Shown here piece after piece: positions 1-5,732 of a DNA stretch of 7,876 nt. The notes below the pieces were generated by a model. That model saw only the letters and a program-made list of their open reading frames with translations. It made no database searches and had not been told where the DNA came from. The translations under genes were made by a program, and so were the position numbers. Location: assembly GCA_937875395.1 (NCBI GenBank), contig CALNCU010000253.1:1-7876 (forward strand), in the 5' to 3' direction. The first letter of the stretch is position 1. Every line of letters begins with the position of its first letter. This stretch comes from an uncultured Armatimonadota bacterium. GTDB taxonomy: Bacteria; Armatimonadota; UBA5829; DTJY01.

Positions 1-1
1 T

Positions 2-1543
2 GAAACTATTCGGTTGCCGAGTTGGAATGAACTATGCGTAGCCGATGACGGTATATTCTATACCCCTGAAAGAAGCCAAAGAATCATTGATTTTCTGTAT
101 TACCATCATCAAGTGGCGGCAGATACAGTGATAGATTTTGCCAAAGCAATCAAGGAAGAAACCGGAAACCGCAAGCTGGTAGGACTCTGGAACGGTTATA
201 TATTCCTGCCGGGATGGTGGAATGGAAGCGCTCCTTACAATATTATGACCAATTGGCGAACAAAAATGTTTTCTAAAGTATTGGAATCGCCGTATATCGA
301 TTTCATTGCTGCGCCGTACTCCTATCAGGAGAGGCATAGCGGCGGTTTCTTTGTTCCGCAAATACCTATGGATAGTATCATCTTTCATGGTAAAATGGGC
401 ATTATTGAGGAGGATACCAGAACTCATCTTACTACGCCATACAAAAACCGTCGAAATTTTGAGAAACATGGAGATATTTTCGGGAAAGCTAATGATGAAA
501 ACGAAACAATGGCTATCCTGAAGAGAAATTTTGCCGGAGTCTTTACAAAGCCGGGCAGCGGTTTGTATTATTTTGGGCTAACCGACGAAGGTAATAAATG
601 GTTTGATAATGCCGCCATACTGGATACGGTGAAAGAGTTCAAAGAGATATCTAAAGCACAGTCTGGTAAAGATAAAAATATTTCCAGCATAGCTGTTATT
701 GTCAGCAATAGATCTTTCCTGTATCAGAAAATCAATGATCTGAGCCGTGATTTTTTGCTTAACCAGATGTATCATAACTTGACTGTGGTAGGAGCACCGT
801 TCGATGTTTACCTTGATACCGATTTAAATGATAAGCGCTTTCCGTTTGATAAATATAAGTTATATATATTTCTGAATAACTTTTATTTACCAGATGGAGA
901 GAGAGAGCTGATTAAAAAGAATATCTGTACCAATAATAATACAGCAGTATGGATCTATGCTAGCGGTTATATAGATGACGAAAATGCGCAGGTAAGGAAT
1001 ATATCTGATTTGACCGGTATAAATATAAGTAAATATGAAGGTAGGTTAAGCCGCTTGAAGTGCGTAATCACAAATTATATGGATAAGACCACTGAAGGCA
1101 TGCCGACTAATATTCGCTTTGGGCCAGAGCAACCGCTCGAACCTGTTTTTTTGGTTGACGATCCTACTGTTAAGGTTCTAGGCGAGCTAACCAGCACAAC
1201 AAACGAAGACGGGATATATACTTTCAGGAAACCTGGCTTGGCCATAAAACGCTTTGCTAATTGGACTTCGATATGGTCCGGTGCTCCCAATCTGCCGTCG
1301 TCCTTATTGCGCAATATTGCCCAATCTGCCGGTGTACATATTTACAGCGACAGCGATGATCAGGTTTTTGCCAGCCAAAGGATATTCTCGCTTCATGCTC
1401 GGTATGATGGGATGCGTACCATTAAATTCCCGCAAAAAACATCCCTTTACGATCCTTTTGCCAAGCGCTATATTGCGCGTAATACCGATGTTGTGAAAAT
1501 GTTCGTAAAGAAAGGCGAAACCCTGCTCTGGGTGTTGGAATAA
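2..1543 (+). CDS. GH42-like beta-galactosidase family glycoside hydrolase, 3' part (5' end outside window)
   Basis: The frame is already open at the first codon of the window and no start with a ribosome binding site is visible, so this is the last 514 codons of a longer protein. The visible part runs from the second half of a TIM-barrel catalytic domain into C-terminal domains. Counting from the TTG at position 14, residues 32-62 (HQVAADTVIDFAKAIKEETG and following, VGLWNGYIF) resemble the late barrel strands of GH42-like enzymes. Residues 125-138 hold HGKMGIIEEDTRTH, a family signature in which one of the two glutamates (132/133) is the candidate nucleophile. Residues 220-320 look like the trimerisation or class-I-amidotransferase-like domain. 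The C-terminus (SLLRNIAQSAGVHIYS, FSLHARYDG, GETLLWVLE) matches the terminal beta domain of these proteins. It probably cleaves beta-galactosides or related oligosaccharides; the exact substrate cannot be told. The gene is distinctly A/T-rich compared with the genes on the right. Any signal peptide would lie outside the window. Confidence 0.8.
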   Translation, partial: ETIRLPSWNELCVADDGIFYTPERSQRIIDFLYYHHQVAADTVIDFAKAIKEETGNRKLVGLWNGYIFLPGWWNGSAPYNIMTNWRTKMFSKVLESPYIDFIAAPYSYQERHSGGFFVPQIPMDSIIFHGKMGIIEEDTRTHLTTPYKNRRNFEKHGDIFGKANDENETMAILKRNFAGVFTKPGSGLYYFGLTDEGNKWFDNAAILDTVKEFKEISKAQSGKDKNISSIAVIVSNRSFLYQKINDLSRDFLLNQMYHNLTVVGAPFDVYLDTDLNDKRFPFDKYKLYIFLNNFYLPDGERELIKKNICTNNNTAVWIYASGYIDDENAQVRNISDLTGINISKYEGRLSRLKCVITNYMDKTTEGMPTNIRFGPEQPLEPVFLVDDPTVKVLGELTSTTNEDGIYTFRKPGLAIKRFANWTSIWSGAPNLPSSLLRNIAQSAGVHIYSDSDDQVFASQRIFSLHARYDGMRTIKFPQKTSLYDPFAKRYIARNTDVVKMFVKKGETLLWVLE

Positions 1544-1634
1544 GGTTTGTATTGCAGCCGGATTATGCTGCTAACGGCCAATAGTATGCAGATAGAAGCG
1601 ATTGGTAACGATTGAATTTTTGAGGAGGTATAAA
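1544..1634 (+). other. Intergenic gap between the GH42-like gene and the prepilin-like gene
   Basis: This is 91 bases. It has no T-run after a stable hairpin, so I do not call a terminator. A short GCAGC/GCTGC inverted repeat (about 1553-1572) is too small to interpret. I see no convincing -35/-10 pair, so the prepilin-like gene could be read through from the glycosidase gene. The last part carries the ribosome binding site GAGGAGG at 1622-1628. Confidence 0.4.
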
Positions 1635-2339
1635 ATGCGTTGTATGAAAAAAAGATGCACAATTTTGTATGCTAGTGGAAGATGTGGCTTTACCCTGGCC
1701 GAACTCTTAGTTATCATCTCAATCACAGCATTATTGTCGGCCATGTTTCTTCCTGCTTTCGCTAGGGATAAAGAAAAAGCCGAGCAATCCACCTGTATTA
1801 ACAACCTCAAGCAGATCGGTATTGCACTTAAAATGTATGCTCAGGATAACAATGGATTCTTTCCGACGCCTGTTTATAATGCTTCCGGTATTGCTGGAAG
1901 CAACCGTTCTTGGGAGGACCTGTTGGCTGGATACTGCGATGCCAAGGGAAAGTATAATACTAATACCAATCCCAAGTATGCTAATACAGTATATGATTGT
2001 CCCTCCTTGGATCCTTCTCCGATTGAGAGGACCATAGGAGATTACGGCCTGTGTCAGTTGTTTCGGCCGTTGCCCGCCTCTGATCCAAGAAGAAATTTTA
2101 TTGATACCAGAAATATTCCGAATCCGTCTGCGGCAGGCGCAGTGACAGAGGCAAGAGATTCCTTTGCCTATACCGCGGCAAAAGTAGGTGCGGTTGGAGA
2201 GAACTGGAAGAACAGCCGGTTTTTACGTAATCCACATGCAGAAGGCTTGAACATACTTTACTGTGACGGTCATGTGAGTTGGAAGAGGGCCGCAATTGGC
2301 GATGATTTGCAAGCTGTCTTCCGATATGACGCCAAATAG
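1635..2339 (+). CDS. Prepilin-type N-terminal cleavage/methylation domain protein with H-X9-DG C-terminal motif
   Basis: A 234-residue pseudopilin-like protein. The ATG at 1635 is chosen because a strong GAGGAGG (1622-1628) sits 6 bases upstream; a GTG at 1602 in the same frame has nothing comparable. Residues 1-17 are a basic leader. G18-FTLAE follows, with Glu at +5 of the mature protein, then a hydrophobic helix of about 20 residues (LLVIISITALLSAMFLPAF). Cleavage between Gly18 and Phe19 by a prepilin peptidase is expected. Next comes the usual N-linked segment of the family (CINNLKQIGIALKMYAQDNN, then a Pro-rich loop), and near the end His201-X9-Asp211-Gly212 (HAEGLNILYCDGH), the hallmark of the DUF1559/H-X9-DG group. 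These proteins are secreted or inner-membrane-anchored through type II/IV pilus-like systems. Their individual functions are mostly unknown, and they occur in dozens of copies in Planctomycetota, Lentisphaerota and Armatimonadota. Position after a glycosidase gene suggests polysaccharide-related export or surface display, but that is inference. Confidence 0.9.
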   Translation: MRCMKKRCTILYASGRCGFTLAELLVIISITALLSAMFLPAFARDKEKAEQSTCINNLKQIGIALKMYAQDNNGFFPTPVYNASGIAGSNRSWEDLLAGYCDAKGKYNTNTNPKYANTVYDCPSLDPSPIERTIGDYGLCQLFRPLPASDPRRNFIDTRNIPNPSAAGAVTEARDSFAYTAAKVGAVGENWKNSRFLRNPHAEGLNILYCDGHVSWKRAAIGDDLQAVFRYDAK

Positions 2340-2611
2340 ATGTATTGGTTAGTTGCTTTGCCGGCAGGAGAGCAGTTTTTCCTTAGTGCCAGGAGCCTGT
2401 ATGGGGCAGGGCACTTGCCGGAGAGCTTATTACGGTACAGATTAACGGGCAAAAAGCCTACGCCCGGACGGTACAATAATCCGGGGGAGAGGCACAGCCT
2501 TCCCCTGGTTTTTAGATGCTAAAAGCTCCCGGAAATTTGGGTGAGCCTGCCCGCAGGGGGTTGATCCCGAGGTGTGCTGCCTGTTTGGAGTGCTTATGTT
2601 TCCGGCGGAAG
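2340..2611. other. Non-coding stretch between the prepilin-like gene and the peroxiredoxin remnant
   Basis: I find no supported gene here. Short open frames on both strands look like chance. Besides the terminator there is an 8-base direct repeat ACGGTACA (2432-2439 and 2468-2475). It is part of a longer imperfect repeat whose copies both run on into a G-rich stretch. There are also small palindromes, such as TTCCGCCGGAA at about 2600-2610. None has a recognisable role. The stretch may be decayed sequence continuous with the pseudogenes to its right. Confidence 0.4.
2481..2513 (+). terminator. Probable Rho-independent terminator after the prepilin-like gene
   Basis: The arms CCGGGGGAGAGGC (2481-2493) and GCCTTCCCCTGG (2497-2508) form a stem of about 12 pairs, with one bulged A, two G-T pairs and an ACA loop. 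TTTTT (2509-2513) follows directly. The polarity fits the + strand; on the minus strand the flank is not T-rich. It lies about 140 bases past the prepilin-like stop codon, which is rather far, but no gene intervenes. Confidence 0.6.
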
Positions 2612-2977
2612 TTAACCTTTGCCCAGGGTTGCTTCGCCGGGCTTCCACTCTACGGGGCAGAGTTTTACCGTCTGCATAACCTCAAAAACCTGTAAGATTT
2701 CGGCAACGCTCCGGCCCACGCTGAGCTCATTAACAGAAAGGTAGCATACTTGCTATCCACGCTGCCAACACAGCACAATGGCATTCGGGATTCAAAAGCT
2801 TTTATCCGCCTGGAAAACTCCTTTATCTCCGTGAAGCAGACAAACGCAAAATCAAGCGGCCAAAAGAAGAATACCACCCACTTGCCCATGTAATCGGAAA
2901 GGTTCACCTTTGCAAACTCCCGGCTACCTTATTCCTTCAAGGGTAAAATCGAGAGCATGCTGTCCTACCATTACCAT
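2612..2977 (-). pseudogene. Broken 2-Cys (AhpC/TSA-type) peroxiredoxin gene with frameshifts and an internal deletion
   Basis: Read on the minus strand, three blocks in different frames line up in order with one peroxiredoxin. Block 1 (2977 down to about 2930) reads MVMVGQHALDFTLEG and then hits TAG. Block 2 (2928 down to about 2732) reads GSREFAKVNLSDYMGKW, WPLDFAFVCFTEIKEFSRR and CCVGSVDSKYA. Block 3 (2731 down to the TAA at 2612-2614) reads NELSVGRSVAEILQVFE and then LCPVEWKPGE, the canonical C-terminus with the resolving cysteine. Intact enzymes reduce hydrogen peroxide and alkyl hydroperoxides in the cytoplasm. Between blocks 2 and 3 roughly 70 residues usual for the family are missing. 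The active-site signature P-L-D-F-T-F-V-C-P has become PLDFAFVCF: the peroxidatic Cys is kept, but the catalytic Thr and the following Pro are replaced. No working protein can be made from this locus. The family assignment is firm; the exact subfamily and the original start codon are not. Confidence 0.88.
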
Positions 2978-3012
2978 ATGCATGGACTGGCCCACGGAAA
3001 ACGGATACATAA

Positions 3013-3291
3013 TCAGGCAGCATGCTTTACTGCTTCAAACTCTACCGGGCTCATGTAGCCCAGGTTAGCATTCTCCCGATGAACTTTTAATGCATTCGCG
3101 CACTCATAGAGCCATTCAATTATGTCTCCTGCAAAGCTCTCCCGATTGCGATTCTTCCCATCACGCCAATTCTTTCTCGGAGCGAGGTACTCCTCGATTA
3201 TGAAATGGAAATTACCATTATCCCTATGCCAATAGAAATGACTCAAATAAAAACTGCGCTTTGCGAATAAAAATAAACCTGTTATCCCCAA
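3013..3291 (-). pseudogene. Probable C-terminal remnant of an IS3-type transposase (integrase core end)
   Basis: An open frame of 92 codons on the minus strand. Its only formal start is a TTG at 3291, inside the end of the yifB-like gene, with no ribosome binding site. The last 40 residues (DIIEWLYECANALKVHREN, then LGYMSPVEFEAVK) resemble the C-terminal end of IS3-family OrfB/DDE transposases, where a helix of the type I..W.YN..R.H is followed by LGY.SP.EFE. The preceding 50 residues (containing RKNWRDGKNRNRE) I do not recognise. The catalytic DDE residues, OrfA and terminal inverted repeats are all absent, so it cannot be mobile. It ends with TGA at 3013-3015, only about 30 bases before the peroxiredoxin remnant, and it abuts the yifB stop. 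It is most likely a scar of an old insertion and deletion. The call rests on a short motif; a small unrelated hypothetical protein is the alternative. Confidence 0.5.
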
Positions 3292-4823
3292 AGCTTCCTA
3301 TCCATGGAGCGGTACTGAACTGCCTCTGCTACGTGGGAGAGTGCTATGTCTTCTAAACCTTCCAGATCTGCAATGGTGCGGGCAAGCTTGAGGATTCTGT
3401 CGTAGGCGCGAGCGGAGAGGTTGAGCTGGCTCACTGCCGCCCGCAGGAGCTCTTTTACGTCCTCCCCGGGGTGGCAGTACTTTCTTATCATTCTGGCGTT
3501 CATGTTGGCGTTGCAGTAGATGTTCCCCGGCTCGGCTGCAAACCGCTCCTGCTGAATCTTCCTTGCCGCCTTCACCCTTTCCCGTATAGCGGCGGAAGAT
3601 TCCCCGGACGGATGGCTCAAAAGTTCTTCATCCTTCAGGCGGGGCACCTCTATGTGAATATCAATCCTGTCCAGCAATGGCCCGGAGATACGACGCATAT
3701 ACTTTTGTATCATAGCTGGCGTGCATGAACAGCTCTTTTGCGTATCCCCAAAGAACCCGCACGGGCATGGGTTCATAGAAGCAACCAGCATCACGGCGGC
3801 AGGGAAGGAAAGAGAACCGGCTGCACGGCTGATGGAGACGTAGCCGTCCTCAAGCGGCTGACGCAGTATTTCAAGCACGTCCCGCTTGAATTCCGGGAGT
3901 TCATCCAGAAAGAGCACGCCGTGGTGCGCCAGGCTCACTTCTCCCGGCCGCGGGAATGAGCCTCCCCCGCAGAGCCCTGCGCCGGATATTGTGTGATGCG
4001 GCGATCTGAACGGGCGGACTGTGATAAGCGGGATTCCCGTCCTCAACTTGCCGCTCACGCTGAAGAGTTTTGTGGTTTCAAGCGCCTCATCCAGAGACAT
4101 TGGAGGCAGGATTGTGGGGATGCGCCGGGCAAGCATGGTCTTGCCGCTCCCCGGAGGCCCCGCCATAAGAAGGTTGTGCCCTCCCGCCGCCGCCACTTCC
4201 AGCGCGCGTTTTACATGTGCCTGGCCCTTTACATCTGCAAAGTCTACATCATACTCAGGCTGGTCCAGTGTGAAGGAGGATAGGCCTGTAGAGGCGGGCC
4301 GGGAGGAGTCTATATCCGTTAGAAGGCTTATAACATCAGAGAGGGCGGCAACAGGGTATGCGGATATTCCATCCACTACCGCCGCCTCCCTTATATTCTG
4401 CTCCGGGACTATGAAGTGCTTCTTCTCGGTTTCTTTTGCGCACAGGGCCATGGGGAGTATCCCATCGGCACATCGCACACTGCCGTCAAGGGAGAGTTCG
4501 CCTACAATCATGGTATCCGGCAGAAGATCGCCGGGCAGCTGCCCGCTGGCAGAGAGGATTCCTATGGCAATGGGGAGGTCGTAGATTGGCCCCACCTTTT
4601 TAATATCGGCAGGGGCAAGGTTTATGGTGATCCGCTTGTTGGTGGGGAACTCGTGGCCGGTGTTCCTTATGGCGGCCCTCACCCTCTCCCGGGATTCCTG
4701 GACGGCGGCATCCGGCAGGCCGACTATTGTAAAGGAGGGCATCCCCTGGGCAATATCCACCTCTACTTCTACTGTATAAGCATCCACGCCCAGAATGGCG
4801 CTGGAATTCACCTGTACCAGCAT
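3282..4823 (-). CDS. comM: YifB/ComM family Mg-chelatase-like AAA+ ATPase
   Basis: A complete 513-residue protein, normal length for the YifB/ComM family. Residues 1-180 form the ChlI-type N-terminal domain typical of the family (MPSFTIVGLPDAAVQESRER, then NLAPADIKKVGPIYDLPIAI). The AAA+ core follows, with Walker A GPPGSGKT at 222-229, Walker B VLFLDE at 303-308, and the sensor/Arg-finger region GPLLDRIDIH at 381-390. Residues 353-367 carry four cysteines (NPCPCG and CSC), a family-typical metal-binding-like insertion. The C-terminal Mg-chelatase helical domain covers about 415-510. The start is supported by GGAGG 4 bases upstream of the ATG. In naturally competent bacteria ComM is a hexameric helicase that promotes branch migration during chromosomal integration of transformed DNA. 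In most other bacteria its role is undefined, so the symbol names the family rather than a tested function. It is divergent from the yggT operon and shares its intergenic control region. Confidence 0.93.
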   Translation of the reverse strand: MLVQVNSSAILGVDAYTVEVEVDIAQGMPSFTIVGLPDAAVQESRERVRAAIRNTGHEFPTNKRITINLAPADIKKVGPIYDLPIAIGILSASGQLPGDLLPDTMIVGELSLDGSVRCADGILPMALCAKETEKKHFIVPEQNIREAAVVDGISAYPVAALSDVISLLTDIDSSRPASTGLSSFTLDQPEYDVDFADVKGQAHVKRALEVAAAGGHNLLMAGPPGSGKTMLARRIPTILPPMSLDEALETTKLFSVSGKLRTGIPLITVRPFRSPHHTISGAGLCGGGSFPRPGEVSLAHHGVLFLDELPEFKRDVLEILRQPLEDGYVSISRAAGSLSFPAAVMLVASMNPCPCGFFGDTQKSCSCTPAMIQKYMRRISGPLLDRIDIHIEVPRLKDEELLSHPSGESSAAIRERVKAARKIQQERFAAEPGNIYCNANMNARMIRKYCHPGEDVKELLRAAVSQLNLSARAYDRILKLARTIADLEGLEDIALSHVAEAVQYRSMDRKLWG

Positions 4824-4878
4824 GGCCCCTCCGCCGAAAGAAATCTATTTGGATTCATAGCTAAATAGCTTGCTTATT

Positions 4879-4908
4879 ATTCTATTACAGAATCATACAG
4901 CTGGTCAA
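4879..4908 (-). promoter_or_regulatory. Sigma-70-like promoter for the yifB/comM gene
   Basis: On the minus strand TTGACC (4908-4903) and TAGAAT (4884-4879) are separated by 18 bases, close to the -35/-10 consensus. Transcription would start near 4872, leaving a leader of about 50 bases before the ATG at 4823. The Shine-Dalgarno GGAGG lies at 4832-4828. Seen by eye only. Confidence 0.55.
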
Positions 4909-4939
4909 TAGAGATTTAAGCCGTTTAAATTATTTATAG

Positions 4940-4968
4940 TTGCAACCCTTTGCCTGAGATAGTAGAAT
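4940..4968 (+). promoter_or_regulatory. Sigma-70-like promoter for the yggT-divIVA operon
   Basis: TTGCAA (4940-4945) and TAGAAT (4963-4968) are spaced by exactly 17 bases in the A/T-rich intergenic region. The start point would be near 4975, about 25 bases before the preferred yggT ATG at 5000. This is the only good promoter seen upstream of the five-gene cluster, and there is no gap large enough for an internal one. Its -35 element is about 30 bases from the -35 element of the divergent yifB promoter. Confidence 0.55.
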
Positions 4969-4999
4969 ATCTTATGACAAGTAGATGGAGGTCTGGTGC

Positions 5000-5272
5000 A
5001 TGCCGGGCATTCTTTTTTCCGTAATAGATGCTATAGTAAGCCTGCTGATGGTCCTTATATTCATTCGGGCAATCATCTCCTGGGTGCCGGAGATAGCTTA
5101 TAATTATCGCCGTCCCGTGGAGTGGCTAGATAGGGTGACATCGCCCTTTACAGAGCCGTTTGCAAAACTTGTTCCGCCATCCAAAGCAGGCGGGATAGAC
5201 TTTTCTCCGCTCTTTGCAGTAGTTGCGCTGCAAATTATTCGTAAACTGCTATTTGATATACTTGTGAGGTAA
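5000..5272 (+). CDS. yggT: YggT (YlmG) family membrane protein
   Basis: A 90-residue integral membrane protein. The ATG at 5000 is preferred over the in-frame ATG at 4985 because GGAGGT (4987-4992) sits 7 bases upstream of it and would overlap the earlier ATG. Two hydrophobic segments (about 4-29 and 68-88) flank a short loop. The family signature is clear: FIRAIISWVP at 21-30, then VTSPFTEPFAKLVPPSKAGG and IDFSPL. YggT/YlmG proteins are associated with cell division and, in chloroplasts and cyanobacteria, with nucleoid distribution. In Bacillus and Streptomyces the gene lies in the ylm cluster between sepF and divIVA. Here it is the first gene of the operon, 4 bases before divIVA, which supports the same context. 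The molecular function is unresolved. Confidence 0.92.
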   Translation: MPGILFSVIDAIVSLLMVLIFIRAIISWVPEIAYNYRRPVEWLDRVTSPFTEPFAKLVPPSKAGGIDFSPLFAVVALQIIRKLLFDILVR

Positions 5273-5276
5273 ATAG

Positions 5277-5732
5277 ATGCAAGTGAAACCCATAGATATC
5301 TTAAATAAAAAGTTCGCGCATAGAATGCGTGGGTATGATACAAGCGAAGTAGATGAATTTATGAAAGAGGCTGCGGATGCCTTTGAAGTGGTGCTTTCAG
5401 AGAATGCTCGCCTGAAGGAACGCATAGAAAGCATCAACTTAGAGGTTAACCGTTACAAGAATCTGGAGGCTACACTAAACAGCACGCTTGTAATGGCGCA
5501 GAAAAACGCAGATGATATGCGGACAAACGCCGCCAACGAAGCAGAGCGCGTTGTCCGCGATGCAAAAGAGCAGATGAACCGCGAGCTTGCCGATGCGCGG
5601 CGTGAGCTGGAAGATTTAAGGAACACCCGGCTGCGTTTCCAGACGGAGTTGCGCTCTCTGCTTAACAGTTATCTTGCAATGAGTGAGGGGGAGAAGCTTG
5701 GAGGAGGCACCGGGGAGTTTACAGAAGAATAA
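5277..5732 (+). CDS. divIVA: DivIVA domain-containing protein (polar/septal scaffold)
   Basis: A 151-residue, mostly coiled-coil protein. The N-terminal membrane-curvature-binding domain is canonical: PIDILNKKFAHRMRGYD (5-21) followed by EVDEFM (24-29). The Arg-Gly-Tyr-Asp at 18-21 aligns with the Bacillus subtilis motif containing the membrane-inserting Phe17-Arg18. Here position 17 is Met rather than Phe, still a hydrophobic residue. Residues 30-65 are the first coiled coil. NLEATLNSTLVMAQKNADDM (62-81) is the conserved second block, and 85-132 is a long charged coiled coil rich in Ala, Glu and Arg. The tail is Gly/Glu-rich. DivIVA proteins assemble at negatively curved membrane and recruit division, chromosome-segregation or cell-wall-growth machinery. 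The start has GTGAGG in the end of yggT as ribosome binding site. The 3' end overlaps the next gene. Confidence 0.93.
   Translation: MQVKPIDILNKKFAHRMRGYDTSEVDEFMKEAADAFEVVLSENARLKERIESINLEVNRYKNLEATLNSTLVMAQKNADDMRTNAANEAERVVRDAKEQMNRELADARRELEDLRNTRLRFQTELRSLLNSYLAMSEGEKLGGGTGEFTEE

Noticed and set aside
32..469. A 145-codon minus-strand frame opposite the glycosidase
   Set aside because: It is opposite conserved GH42-like motifs and shows no start signal or known domain.
2432..2475. Repeated ACGGTACA as a possible operator or CRISPR-like repeat
   Set aside because: There are only two copies of 8 bases with imperfect extensions; this is too little to support an array or a binding site.
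2540..2560. Hairpin around GCCTGCCCGCAGG downstream of the peroxiredoxin remnant
   Set aside because: The stem is short with a tiny loop and no T-run on either strand follows, so no terminator or other role can be supported.
2665..2907. The 80-codon frame as an independent small protein
   Set aside because: It is the middle block of the peroxiredoxin remnant; flanking blocks in other frames complete the family order, so it is not a separate gene.
3245..3281. Possible terminator after yifB on the minus strand (CGC-AAA-GCG followed by CAGTTTTT)
   Set aside because: The stem is only three pairs and does not extend; T-runs here are part of a generally A/T-rich stretch.
4021..4584. A long open frame of 187 codons on the + strand inside yifB
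   Set aside because: It is antisense to strongly conserved yifB codons, has no ribosome binding site, is rich in Ser/Arg/Pro as expected of a shadow, and resembles no family.
4416..4868. A 150-codon + strand frame opposite the start of yifB
   Set aside because: It lies over the N-terminal ChlI domain of yifB in antisense; it is Gly/His/Pro-rich and has no recognisable domain.
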